A DNA stretch of 22,891 nucleotides from a virus. The position numbers and the translations under genes were made by a program. Location of the stretch: the IMG/VR virus record IMGVR_UViG_3300018039_000024, positions 1 to 22,891 of that record, one strand, 5' to 3'. This document shows, piece by piece, positions 1 to 6,042 of the stretch. Under the pieces are notes generated by a model. That model had not been told where the DNA came from. It made no database searches and saw only the letters and a list, made by a program, of their open reading frames with translations. The stretch's first letter is position 1; every line of letters begins with the position of its first letter.

Positions 1-80
1 ATAAAGATTGCTTGCTCAGACAGTACGCTAGTGGCTTACTTCAGTAGACGATACAGCAAGCATAGACCAATTTTAGATAT

Positions 81-116
81 GTCAACAGAGTCAATAGGGT
101 CAATAGGGTAAAGAGG
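81..116 (+). repeat. Four tandem 9-bp direct repeats
   Basis: Four consecutive 9-bp units can be read: GTCAACAGA (81-89), GTCAATAGG (90-98), GTCAATAGG (99-107) and GTAAAGAGG (108-116). Two are identical and the outer two diverge. The right part (98-116) closely matches 1091-1108 on the other side of terS. Short direct repeats beside a terS gene are what terminase recognition sites or short terminal repeats look like in several phages; that role is inferred. Confidence 0.75.
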
Positions 117-262
117 CATATGTCATGGTGGGTAGAGGTTTCTGTTTTCTAAATCTTTGAACTTTTCTATATAATTATAGGGGGGGGTATAGGATTCCTA
201 GCAGTATGTAATCGTTTGTGTGGAACATCATGTATACGCGTGTCCATGCGACGAGCGAGCAA

Positions 263-285
263 GGGGGGGATGGGGGTGGGTGGGG
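263..285 (+). other. G-quadruplex-forming motif
   Basis: Four G runs of 7, 5, 3 and 4 bases (263-269, 272-276, 278-280, 282-285) are separated by loops of 2, 1 and 1 bases. This fits the strict G3+N1-7 rule with very short loops, which favours a stable parallel quadruplex on the plus strand. It lies in non-coding DNA, so codon use does not explain it. Another run of eight G is at 180-187. Confidence 0.7.
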
Positions 286-328
286 TGTCGCGTTCCGTCT
301 GAATTCGGAAGGCCCACCCCTGAGCCGC

Positions 329-361
329 TGCACTGACTGCGATGCGGGGCGCAGAAGTGCA
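329..361 (-). terminator. Hairpin after terS stop, possible terminator or RNA-end structure
   Basis: TGCACT (329-334) pairs with AGTGCA (356-361), and the inner CTGCG (337-341) pairs with CGCAG (350-354), leaving an 8-base loop. It lies 8 bases past the terS stop on the minus strand. No U tract follows it in that direction, so it is not a textbook intrinsic terminator and could instead stabilise the 3' end of the transcript. Confidence 0.4.
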
Positions 362-370
362 ATTGAACTT
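355..370 (-). repeat. Dispersed 16-bp palindrome, copy A
   Basis: The plus strand reads AAGTGCAATTGAACTT, one base from the perfect palindrome. In the terS transcription direction it is AAGTTCAATTGCACTT. It overlaps the terS stop codon (369-371) and shares bases with the hairpin at 329-361. Confidence 0.8.
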
Positions 371-878
371 ATCCCAACAGGCGATCCAGCTTGGCTTGCA
401 GTTCAGCCTTGATGCTTTCCGCGTCACGCTCTGTCTTGTCTTCCGTCTCCACCTTGTCCGTGAACAGCGCCACGCTCTTGCCAAGCAGTTCCAGTGCGCG
501 GACCCTCGCCCCATCAGAATTGTCAGGGTTCAGTGCCTCATCTGTTAGCTGTTTCAAAACAAAGTCACCTCTTGAGAGGCTCTGCATGCGCCGCTGCTGC
601 TCTCTTTCAGCATTTAGCTGCTCTAATCTCATGGACACCTTGGGGTTCTGGACCAACAGGCAAGCCTCATTGTGTATGCTTGCATTACTCATGTTTGCTG
701 CATCATATGACTTCCGATACGCATCACTAAAGTTTGCCCCCTCAAAGATGGCCTGAGCGAAGGCTTCCTGTTTGTCTGTAAGCCCTCTGGTATTGGTGGC
801 ACTTTTCTTCCTAGTGCCTGTACTCTTCTTACCTGTATTACTCACTACTGTGAGCTTTGGCTTGTCCTTGTGTTTCAT
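369..878 (-). CDS. terS: Terminase small subunit-like protein
   Basis: The 169-residue protein begins with a basic, Lys/Thr/Ser-rich tail (about 1-30). A Terminase_2-type helical DNA-binding domain follows (about 31-85), starting with LTDKQEAFAQAIFEG and ending around NEACLLVQNPKV. The C-terminal half is charged and helical, suited to oligomerisation and contact with the large subunit. Small terminases recognise phage DNA and start headful or cos packaging. The ATG at 876-878 has a GAGG site just upstream. The frame stays open upstream to a stop at 927-929, but without a usual start codon. The large subunit is not in the window; 368 bp of non-coding DNA lie downstream. Family assignment rests on motif similarity and size. 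Confidence 0.75.
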   Translation of the reverse strand: MKHKDKPKLTVVSNTGKKSTGTRKKSATNTRGLTDKQEAFAQAIFEGANFSDAYRKSYDAANMSNASIHNEACLLVQNPKVSMRLEQLNAEREQQRRMQSLSRGDFVLKQLTDEALNPDNSDGARVRALELLGKSVALFTDKVETEDKTERDAESIKAELQAKLDRLLG

Positions 879-972
879 CTGGTCCTCGACGCTGCGCTTG
901 GCTTTCGGGGTTTTCGGTCCAGCGAATCACCCCTGATTTGGCACTGTGATCTGGTCCAAGCGATCCCCAGAA

Positions 973-988
973 AAGTGCAATTGAACTA
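973..988 (-). repeat. Dispersed 16-bp palindrome, copy B
   Basis: The plus strand reads AAGTGCAATTGAACTA. It lies about 95 bp upstream of the terS start and differs from copy A only at the last base. On the minus strand the well-conserved arm GTTCAAT comes first and the variant arm GCACTT second. Confidence 0.8.
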
Positions 989-1029
989 ATTTGCAGCATA
1001 CACCCCCAAACTTTTTTTGTCATGTTTTA

Positions 1030-1058
1030 TTGGTGTTTCTGTGTCACACTGGTAATAT
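1030..1058 (+). promoter_or_regulatory. Possible sigma70-type promoter
   Basis: TTGGTG (1030-1035) is followed 17 bases later by TAATAT (1053-1058). The -35 match is poor (3 of 6) and the -10 moderate (4 of 6). It precedes the first plus-strand genes with a leader of more than 400 bases, so the call is tentative. Confidence 0.25.
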
Positions 1059-1108
1059 CAGGTAACATAGGGGTTGACAGGGTAACATCAGGTCATTAGG
1101 TAAAGGGG
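1051..1108 (+). repeat. Imperfect 10-bp direct repeats
   Basis: Units in 10-base register are GGTAATATCA (1051), GGTAACATAG (1061), GGGTTGACAG (1071), GGTAACATCA (1081) and GGTCATTAGG (1091), followed by TAAAGGGG. The 10-bp period puts the units on one face of the helix. The last 18 bases (1091-1108) nearly repeat 98-116 on the other side of terS. A protein-binding array is likely; terminase or a regulator could be the ligand. Confidence 0.6.
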
Positions 1109-1492
1109 TGTCGGACGGGCCGACGCGGCCTCTTTTGCCCCCTCGCCCTAACCCCGACAAGGTCCTTGGGACCGCGCCGCCACCTCTCAGCGGACAAGAC
1201 ATAAAGCCCCGCACGGGCAGTAGAGAGAGCTTCGGTCCTAGCGGACGGATGATCGGGCAACACGCCGACAATCATCTTTCCCCATGAAGATCGGGCTTCC
1301 CACCAAACGGGGCGCACCATTGATGCACAGTATCGGAACTAGATCCGCTGGAACAGCATCCCCTTCCACAAGGGATGTCCTTTCAGATTTGCCACGGCGA
1401 CAGGTAGAGAACGCAAAGATGGTTGGAGTGAGACAATACGAGAGCGGCAGCTACGGTTGCCGTTGTCATGGTTTCATTCAGAGGAGTTTCCA

Positions 1493-1693
1493 ATGATCCA
1501 CTTGAAAAACGCCGCCGCTGCTTATCGCATGCATACACGCTGCAAGTCTGAAGGCCGCGATTACGAAGCTGAGAGCTACTACCAGATGGCTCAAAACTTT
1601 GCCGCAAAGCATGCCGCTCAGATCGGCAGCAACCGCTTGAATGTCATGTGGGACGTAATGGACCACATGATCGAAAACCCCAGCAATTCTTAA
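1493..1693 (+). CDS. Small protein of unknown function, first gene of the plus-strand run
   Basis: The 66-residue protein starts MIHLKNAAAAYRMHTRC and is Ala-, Met- and His-rich with mostly helical character (YEAESYYQMAQNFAAKHA). No membrane segment or known motif is visible. The ATG at 1493 is preceded by GAGGAG at 1481-1486, which settles this start over an in-frame TTG upstream. It is followed after 12 bp by the next gene. Position at the head of the operon, after a long leader, fits an early phage gene; function is not recognised. Confidence 0.75.
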   Translation: MIHLKNAAAAYRMHTRCKSEGRDYEAESYYQMAQNFAAKHAAQIGSNRLNVMWDVMDHMIENPSNS

Positions 1694-1705
1694 TCGGAGG
1701 CTATT

Positions 1706-2008
1706 ATGGCAGAACTACGTTCTAAAATTCAACAAATCACGCCCTTTGGCGTGTCAGTCCTGATCACCTTGGTTGGTGACGGTGGGGAATCTCAGTTGTT
1801 GATCCGCGCCAGCACCAACACTGCGCATCAGTGGGTGTACCAGTACAATAACTGTGCTGGTGATATCTGGATCTACAAGACCGATGAGTTCCTTCACAAC
1901 GAGAACGCTTTCGGTGAATTCGATCCTGATGACATCATGCACGTCAGCATGGTTGCTGGTCAGGTTGCCAGCCTTGGCAAGCACTATCCCCCATCCCAAG
2001 CAGCATGA
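1706..2008 (+). CDS. Hypothetical protein, 100 residues
   Basis: The start ATG at 1706 has CGGAGG upstream. The N-terminal half alternates hydrophobic residues as in beta strands (FGVSVLITLVGDGGESQLLIRAS). The centre contains HQWVYQYNNCAGDIWIYKTDEFL and the C-terminal third is acidic (GEFDPDDIMHVS). I do not recognise the family. Its last codons and the following 15 bases (GCAGCATGACCCCAA, 2000-2014) recur at the end of the next gene, each time followed by a GC-rich hairpin, which points to a duplicated gene-end segment. Confidence 0.75.
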   Translation: MAELRSKIQQITPFGVSVLITLVGDGGESQLLIRASTNTAHQWVYQYNNCAGDIWIYKTDEFLHNENAFGEFDPDDIMHVSMVAGQVASLGKHYPPSQAA

Positions 2009-2014
2009 CCCCAA
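2000..2014 (+). repeat. Gene-end direct repeat, copy 1
   Basis: GCAGCATGACCCCAA covers the last two Ala-region codons, the stop and the first bases of the gap. The identical 15-mer is at 2570-2584, also at a gene end and also followed by a GCAGCC hairpin. Confidence 0.8.
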
Positions 2015-2018
2015 GTTT

Positions 2019-2036
2019 GCAGCCCCACGGGGCTGC
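2019..2036 (+). repeat. GC-rich intergenic hairpin 1
   Basis: GCAGCCCC (2019-2026) and GGGGCTGC (2029-2036) are exact inverted repeats separated by two bases, so about 7 bp can pair with a 4-base loop. No T tract follows, so it is not an obvious intrinsic terminator. It sits 10 bases after a stop codon and could mark RNA processing or protect a 3' end. Confidence 0.6.
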
Positions 2037-2065
2037 GATGTTGGTATCATGAAGAGGAGAAAATC

Positions 2066-2578
2066 ATGAAATATCATGTTATGAAAAAGCGCATGTCACC
2101 CCATGTCCGTGCGATGCTCAACGCCCCACAGGGTAGCTGGGACGATCACCCACAATCACGGGCGTATGCTGACCTGCAATGCTTGTTCAGCCGTGACGCC
2201 AAAGCCCTTGAGCTTCCAGCCCTGTATGGCCTGATACACAGGGTCTATGGACACAAGACCTCTTATGAGATCGAACTGGACGCAGGTGACAATGGCGCTG
2301 AACAAATCAAAGAAAATCTTGAGAAGATTTTTGTGTTCGAGAACGCGCCCTACCCTACTGAGCTAAATCAGATTGCTTGTCGCCACGGTGGCGGTAGCAG
2401 CCTGTCCGTGGGTGATTTGATCTTTGTCGATGCGCCTAAGCCCATGATCTTCATGTGCGCCTCTGTTGGCTACGTTCAGTTGTCCAGCAAGTTTGTGGAC
2501 GCTTTCAAAGACATGGGGCCTTCAATCATTGTTGATGAGGAATGCATCAATGATGCTTGGCTGGGCCATGCAGCATGA
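2066..2578 (+). CDS. YodL-like domain protein (tentative)
   Basis: The 170-residue protein starts at an ATG with AAGAGGAG upstream. Residues about 70-140 have a layout reminiscent of the YodL family: a strand with YEIELDAG, then IFVFENAPYPTEL, a central SLSVGDLIFVD, and a closing hydrophobic strand ending CASVGYVQL. YodL domains occur in mobile-element and polyvalent proteins and their molecular role is not settled. The C-terminus ends in GHAA followed by the repeated gene-end cassette. Resemblance is by eye only, so a different fold is possible. Confidence 0.6.
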   Translation: MKYHVMKKRMSPHVRAMLNAPQGSWDDHPQSRAYADLQCLFSRDAKALELPALYGLIHRVYGHKTSYEIELDAGDNGAEQIKENLEKIFVFENAPYPTELNQIACRHGGGSSLSVGDLIFVDAPKPMIFMCASVGYVQLSSKFVDAFKDMGPSIIVDEECINDAWLGHAA

Positions 2579-2584
2579 CCCCAA
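2570..2584 (+). repeat. Gene-end direct repeat, copy 2
   Basis: An exact copy of the 15-mer at 2000-2014, again overlapping a TGA stop that follows Ala-Ala and again followed within a few bases by a hairpin. Confidence 0.8.
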
Positions 2585-2589
2585 ACAGT

Positions 2590-2605
2590 GCAGCCTACGG
2601 GCTGC
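2590..2605 (+). repeat. GC-rich intergenic hairpin 2
   Basis: GCAGCC (2590-2595), loop TACG, GGCTGC (2600-2605). The stem outline matches hairpin 1. No T tract follows. Confidence 0.6.
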
Positions 2606-2658
2606 ATCTTTGGCTTCATGCCTATCTCGAAACCAGTCAGCCAGAAAAGGATGAACAG

Positions 2659-3357
2659 ATGACTGCTTCAAAAAACTTTACCGTATCCGATGCCTCAATC
2701 AATGTTGTCTTCAAGGCTGAGGCAGCAATTGCTGACCTCAAGGGCCAGAACCGCGACAACAACGAGGCTGCTAACGCCCAGAAGATGGGGGCCTACGGCG
2801 AGGTAATCGCCACCATCGCCCACGTCAAACTGGTCAAGGGCAACCTGCCCCGCGCTGTTTCCAAGACGCTCCGCACTGCGCTGCTTGAAGAGGCTGGCCT
2901 CAAAGAGGCTACCGTCAAGCGGTACGTCGAAAACTCTGTCGGTGCCGTGCGTCTGATCACTGACCAGATCGGTGACATCCCCAGCCAATACACCGCTGAC
3001 GCCATTGTGCGTGACCTCGCTGCGATGGATATCGATAGCGAGAACAAGCTTGCAAAAGCGGTCAAGGGCGAGAGCGACAAGTCAAAAGCTCAACGCTTGG
3101 CTGAACAGGTTGTCGGCAAGTTCTCTACCAAGAAGGATGAGAACGGCAAGCAAGTGCAGGGCGATGTCTTCAAGGATGGCCTTGATGACGATGAGCTTGA
3201 CGAATTCCAAAACGTCATGCGGGAGTTGATGGCTGCGCGGAAAGCGTACCGTGACACTGCCGCTGCCAAGGCCGCTGAGGCTGAGGCGGCTAACGAGAAC
3301 GACACTGTCGATGCTGCCGTTGTGGCGATGCTCGACGAGCTTGGTATTGCGTCATGA
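2659..3357 (+). CDS. Ala-rich charged helical protein of unknown function
   Basis: The protein has 232 residues from the ATG at 2659, which has AAAAGGA upstream; a longer in-frame version from about 2557 would overlap the previous gene and its hairpin. It is almost wholly helical in character. The N-terminal half reads like a compact helical domain (GEVIATIAHVKLVKGNLPRA, then LKEATVKRYVENSVGAVRLI). Near the C-terminus is an acidic stretch (GLDDDELDEFQNVM), an Ala/Glu coiled-coil-like run and a short helix VAMLDELGIAS. The middle region could bind DNA, but I see no defined motif. It overlaps the next gene by four bases (ATGA). Confidence 0.8.
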   Translation: MTASKNFTVSDASINVVFKAEAAIADLKGQNRDNNEAANAQKMGAYGEVIATIAHVKLVKGNLPRAVSKTLRTALLEEAGLKEATVKRYVENSVGAVRLITDQIGDIPSQYTADAIVRDLAAMDIDSENKLAKAVKGESDKSKAQRLAEQVVGKFSTKKDENGKQVQGDVFKDGLDDDELDEFQNVMRELMAARKAYRDTAAAKAAEAEAANENDTVDAAVVAMLDELGIAS

Positions 3358-3458
3358 ACAAACGCCAACGCTTCCTGTTGATCCTAGAGGCTTTTGTCTC
3401 TGGGGTCGCCTTCACGGCCTTCACCGTTGGCCTGTTTCTTTTCATGTTCGCATGGTGA
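3354..3458 (+). CDS. 34-residue single-pass membrane peptide
   Basis: The ATG overlaps the previous stop (ATGA, 3354-3357), a junction repeated elsewhere in this genome. The peptide opens with a basic end (MNKRQR) followed by about 25 almost uninterrupted hydrophobic residues (LLILEAFVSG through GLFLFMFAW). This is typical of a small inner-membrane peptide with its N-terminus in the cytoplasm. It is too short to infer function; phage peptides of this shape include holin-like, superinfection-exclusion and host-modulating proteins. The stop at 3456-3458 is followed by a GC-rich hairpin. Confidence 0.6.
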   Translation: MNKRQRFLLILEAFVSGVAFTAFTVGLFLFMFAW

Positions 3459-3470
3459 GTTTTGGTTGGT

Positions 3471-3486
3471 AGCCCCTCGCGGGGCT
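3471..3486 (+). repeat. GC-rich intergenic hairpin 3
   Basis: AGCCCC (3471-3476), loop TCGC, GGGGCT (3481-3486). It follows a gene end, like the hairpins at 2019 and 2590, and lies 9 bases before palindrome copy C. No T tract follows. Confidence 0.6.
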
Positions 3487-3494
3487 GCTGCGCA

Positions 3495-3510
3495 AAGTTC
3501 ATTTGAACTT
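3495..3510 (+). repeat. Dispersed 16-bp palindrome, copy C
   Basis: AAGTTCATTTGAACTT, with both outer arms perfect and a single off-palindrome change in the centre. It lies in the gap just upstream of the ribosome-binding site of the gene at 3526. Confidence 0.8.
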
Positions 3511-3525
3511 TTTATGGAGTGCAAA

Positions 3526-3696
3526 ATGTACATCAAGATTGATCAAATCACCGCACGGGGAAAAGTCTACGAGCGGTACGAGTTCCAGTCTTTCGAAGAC
3601 TTGGAAGAATATTTCGTCACTGAGATCCTTGGTCGGACAGACATACGGTCCAAGGTGATCGGTAAAGTTTTGATATGGGGAAAGGAAGAAAAGTGA
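3526..3696 (+). CDS. Hypothetical protein, 56 residues
   Basis: The start ATG at 3526 is chosen because GGAG at 3516-3519 lies six bases ahead of it; an in-frame ATG at 3514 contains that site. The sequence starts MYIKIDQITARGKVYERYEF, then an acidic helix (FEDLEEYFVTEILGR), and ends in a basic strand (VIGKVLIWGKEEK). This suggests a small alpha/beta fold. It follows palindrome copy C and a hairpin, so it may head a regulated sub-operon. Function not recognised. Confidence 0.7.
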   Translation: MYIKIDQITARGKVYERYEFQSFEDLEEYFVTEILGRTDIRSKVIGKVLIWGKEEK

Positions 3697-3965
3697 CCAA
3701 ATATACATATCACATTGATGCGGGTCATGGCTGGCTGGAAGTGCCGCTACGTGACCTGCAGAACGCAGGGCTTCAACTGTGTGAGGTCAGCAAGTTCAGT
3801 TACGGTCAGGTGACTGACAAGTTTGTACCGACACTGTACCTCGAAGAGGACTGCGACATGGCCCTCTTCCTCAATGCCTTACAGGCAAAGGGTGAAGAGT
3901 TTGAGTTGGTCGAAAAGCATCACGATGGTGATGCGTTCATCCGTAATCTTGGGAGAATATGGTAA
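3693..3965 (+). CDS. Hypothetical protein with an AGHGWLEVP motif
   Basis: The 90-residue protein most likely starts at the GTG (3693), which overlaps the previous stop as GTGA and has GGAAG upstream; an ATG at 3675 would add six residues. Near the N-terminus is YHIDAGHGWLEVPLRDL, a pattern I associate with small uncharacterised phage and plasmid proteins (the GHGWLEV segment). A strand and an acidic helix follow (FVPTLYLEEDCDMALFLNAL). The end is FIRNLGRIW. No catalytic motif is evident. It overlaps the next start as TAATG. Confidence 0.7.
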   Translation: MTKYTYHIDAGHGWLEVPLRDLQNAGLQLCEVSKFSYGQVTDKFVPTLYLEEDCDMALFLNALQAKGEEFELVEKHHDGDAFIRNLGRIW

Positions 3966-4507
3966 TGGAAGAAGAAGAAATTCTTTTGAAGCTTGGCGAA
4001 ATGCGCCAGTGGAACAGCTTCGCAATGTCCCTGCTTGTGCAGTACACAAACAAGGGCAACCTGTCTGAGCGCCAGTGGGATGCGGCAGAGAACATGATCA
4101 GCAAGGTTCAGCGCAGAACTGAGCGCCGCGAGGAACTGACCCGCGATGTTGACGTGTCACGCATCAAGACGCTGCTTGAAACAGCCAAGGTCAAGAAGCC
4201 AGTCTTTCGCGCAGCGGAGCTTGCTTTCTCTCTCGCACCCATGCAGGGCCGCAACGGTGGTGCCGTGTACGTGAAGCGTGGGCCTGACTACCAAGGCAAG
4301 ATCATGCAGGGCAAGTTCATGCCTGTAAGCACATGCCACGGCGATACAGCGGACGCTGTAGTGCGGGTAGCATCTGACCCAAGGGGTGAGGCAGTCCAGC
4401 ATGGTAAGGTCACTGGACGGTGTTCCTGTTGCGGACGCGAGCTTACGGATCCTGTCTCCATTGAGATGGGCATAGGCCCCGTGTGCGCCAGCAACTGGGG
4501 GCTGTAA
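3965..4507 (+). CDS. DUF6011-type zinc-ribbon protein
   Basis: The 180-residue protein starts at the ATG of a TAATG overlap (3963-3967), with GGGAGA eight bases ahead. The N-terminal 60 residues form a charged helix (EEEEILLKLGEMRQWNSFAM). A central part around GGAVYVKRGPDYQGKIMQGKF looks like small beta strands. The C-terminus carries CSCCGRELTDPVS followed by GIGPVC (Cys153, Cys156, Cys174), the signature of the DUF6011 zinc-binding domain seen in phage proteins and next to some helicase domains. A nucleic-acid-binding role is likely but unproven. Confidence 0.75.
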   Translation: MEEEEILLKLGEMRQWNSFAMSLLVQYTNKGNLSERQWDAAENMISKVQRRTERREELTRDVDVSRIKTLLETAKVKKPVFRAAELAFSLAPMQGRNGGAVYVKRGPDYQGKIMQGKFMPVSTCHGDTADAVVRVASDPRGEAVQHGKVTGRCSCCGRELTDPVSIEMGIGPVCASNWGL

Positions 4508-4758
4508 TGATTGCGTTCTTTACGATCCTCTTCATCGATTATGAGATGCCAGAATTCGGCGCAGCGCCTATGATGAGCATCGTTTATGCAAGTGCAGAGC
4601 ATTGCCAGCAAGCTATGGATCGGGGTCTTGCTGACCCCATCTATGACCACCTGAGAGGTCTTTATGGCGATGACATCATGATGTTCTGCTACGAGACAGA
4701 TACCGTTTCATCATACATCAGGCCCAGAGCGAGGCCAGAAAGGATTGTCAGTGGATGA
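4507..4758 (+). CDS. Hypothetical protein with a conserved-looking C-terminal ETD...RPRARP tail
   Basis: The 83-residue protein is coupled to the previous gene by TAATG. It begins with a hydrophobic stretch (MIAFFTILFI) that could be a strand or a short membrane-associated segment. A region VYASAEHCQQAMDR follows, then MMFCYETDTVSSYIRPRARPERI. The cysteines (two) and the basic proline-rich tail resemble small proteins seen in other marine phages, but I cannot name the family. It overlaps the next gene by eight bases. Confidence 0.65.
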   Translation: MIAFFTILFIDYEMPEFGAAPMMSIVYASAEHCQQAMDRGLADPIYDHLRGLYGDDIMMFCYETDTVSSYIRPRARPERIVSG

Positions 4759-4978
4759 CTACATTGAGCGATACCGCCAGCGTATCGCCAGCCTTTACGA
4801 AGACGATACCATCGACGAGCTAAAGGACAAGCTGGCTGCAGCGCGTGAGCAATACGAGGCTGCAGTCAGAAGATATCAGAGGCACTATCTGCGCTCTGAG
4901 AAAGTGCTAATCGAAAACGCATCAGTGCGTATCGAAAATCTTAAATCTGTGATCGAACAAAGAGAGAGTGGAGATTGA
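4751..4978 (+). CDS. Small coiled-coil protein
   Basis: It runs 75 residues from a GTG at 4751, preceded at six bases by AAAGGA; a TTG two codons earlier is less likely. Nearly the whole protein is a charged helix with heptad-like leucine and alanine spacing (DELKDKLAAAREQYEAAVRR, then RIENLKSVIEQRE). Such proteins often act as adaptors or oligomerisation partners. Its position directly before the AAA+ ATPase gene makes a partner role possible but unproven. Confidence 0.65.
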   Translation: MDDYIERYRQRIASLYEDDTIDELKDKLAAAREQYEAAVRRYQRHYLRSEKVLIENASVRIENLKSVIEQRESGD

Positions 4979-4980
4979 TC

Positions 4981-6000
4981 ATGAAACTATCACAAGCAAC
5001 TGCGATTACTGAGGCGGCAATTGACTTTGCACTCAGTTTGAAAAATGGACGCGATGCTCAGTACGTTGTGCCGTACTGGGTATCTGGTGCGGGTATCGGT
5101 AAGACAACTGCCGTGAAAGACATTGCAGCCCGTCGAAAAATTCCCTGCCATATTCTGTCGCTCGCCCAGTACGATGCGGGTGAGCTTGGCGGGTGGCCTG
5201 TTCCAGCCAAGGATGGCGATACGATGGTGCGTATGCGGCCTGACTGGATGCCGACAGAAGGTCCATGTATTTTGTTTGTTGACGAGCTTCCACAAGCTCC
5301 GACTGCGAACATGAACATTGCCGCACAACTGTTCAACGAGCGGCGCATTGGGCCACATTATCTGCCTGATGAGTGTGTGCTTGTTGCCGCAGGTAACCGC
5401 ATGTCTGATCGTGCTGGAACCAACAACATGCCATCCCATCTCAAGGACAGACTGATGTTCTTGGAGATCGAAGCGGATCTTGAGGACACGATTGCTTATT
5501 ACTACAGCAAGCGTATTGACGAGCGCGTCTGCGCTTTCTTGCGCTTTCGTCCTGAGTTCTTGCACAAGTTTGATCGTGATGCGGATGCATGCCCATCGCC
5601 CCGCTCATGGGAACGCGTTGGAACGATCATGTCATGGGGTCTTGACCCGCTCAATCAACTTGAGGCCATTGCAGGTCAGGTTGGTCGTGCTGCGACTGCC
5701 GACTTCACGGGCTTTCTCAAGATGTATAGCAGTGTGCCAGACATTGATGAGCTTATCGCCCAACCAATGGCGGCTGACGTACCGTCTGACCCCGCTGTTC
5801 TTTACGCGATCTGCGCAGCCGTTGCGTCCCGCGTGAACGAAAAGAACGTGGGCAATGTGATCAAGTACCTCAATCGTTTGCCGCAACAAGAGTTCTCTGC
5901 TTTTGTGATTAAAGATGCGATGAGCCGCAACAAAGATCTCAAGCAGTCTCAAGCGATCCGCGATTGGATCATGCAAACGGGATCAAAACTGGTCCTTTAA
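4981..6000 (+). CDS. MoxR-like AAA+ ATPase
   Basis: The 339-residue protein starts at ATG 4981, six bases beyond GTGGAG. It has a Walker A GAGIGKTT (36-43), a Walker B ILFVDE (97-102), a sensor-1 asparagine in AAGNRMSD (Asn139), and SHLKDR (153-158) at the position of the conserved Arg/second-region motif. The segment LAQYDAGELGGWPVP is typical of MoxR-type ATPases. These act as chaperone-like remodelers and usually pair with a VWA-domain protein, as in RavA-ViaA, NorQ-NorD and CbbQ-CbbO. Here the next gene encodes exactly such a VWA partner, 114 bp downstream. Substrate unknown; a phage role could be virion assembly or host-complex remodelling. Confidence 0.9.
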   Translation: MKLSQATAITEAAIDFALSLKNGRDAQYVVPYWVSGAGIGKTTAVKDIAARRKIPCHILSLAQYDAGELGGWPVPAKDGDTMVRMRPDWMPTEGPCILFVDELPQAPTANMNIAAQLFNERRIGPHYLPDECVLVAAGNRMSDRAGTNNMPSHLKDRLMFLEIEADLEDTIAYYYSKRIDERVCAFLRFRPEFLHKFDRDADACPSPRSWERVGTIMSWGLDPLNQLEAIAGQVGRAATADFTGFLKMYSSVPDIDELIAQPMAADVPSDPAVLYAICAAVASRVNEKNVGNVIKYLNRLPQQEFSAFVIKDAMSRNKDLKQSQAIRDWIMQTGSKLVL

Positions 6001-6016
6001 AATCAGCAGCTTACGC

Positions 6017-6042
6017 GGATAGTTGATGGCCTTCAACTATCC
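6017..6042 (+). repeat. Perfect 10-bp hairpin between ATPase and VWA genes
   Basis: GGATAGTTGA (6017-6026) and TCAACTATCC (6033-6042) flank a 6-base loop. It starts 17 bases after the ATPase stop codon. No T tract follows in either direction, so it is more likely an RNA-processing, attenuation or 3'-protection structure than an intrinsic terminator. Confidence 0.65.

Larger units (their letters stand above)
1..368. other. Non-coding region downstream of terS
   Basis: I find no convincing gene here. The stretch holds a four-unit 9-bp direct repeat (81-116), a run of eight G (180-187), a G-quadruplex motif (263-285) and an imperfect hairpin (329-361) just beyond the terS stop codon. Reading frames that cross it lack a ribosome-binding site and have unlikely composition. 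A packaging or terminal region is plausible because of the terS neighbour, but this is inference. Confidence 0.6.
879..1492. other. Long non-coding region between terS and the plus-strand gene run
   Basis: No supported gene occurs in these 614 bp. It contains palindrome copy B (973-988), imperfect 10-bp direct repeats (1051-1108), a GC-rich block (about 1110-1260) and a small GGTCC/GGACC hairpin (1161-1173). Weak plus-strand promoter candidates are TTGGTG-17 bp-TAATAT (1030-1058) and an isolated perfect -35 TTGACA (1074-1079) without a good -10. Either would give a long leader, about 400 bases or more, before the first gene at 1493. It probably carries the divergent promoters for terS and the plus-strand run. 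Confidence 0.5.

Noticed and set aside
838-1023. A 61-codon minus-strand frame upstream of and overlapping terS
   Set aside because: No ribosome-binding site before its ATG, it crosses palindrome copy B and runs into terS in another frame. terS has the better start.
1110-1330. A tRNA or structured RNA gene in the GC-rich leader
   Set aside because: I could not find a cloverleaf, a T-loop sequence or an acceptor stem, and no riboswitch family was recognisable.
1284-1496. A 70-codon plus-strand frame ending in an ATGA overlap with the gene at 1493
   Set aside because: The junction is of a type seen elsewhere here, but there is no ribosome-binding site before the ATG, and the product is compositionally odd and basic with no fold-like pattern. 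It more likely is part of an untranslated leader.
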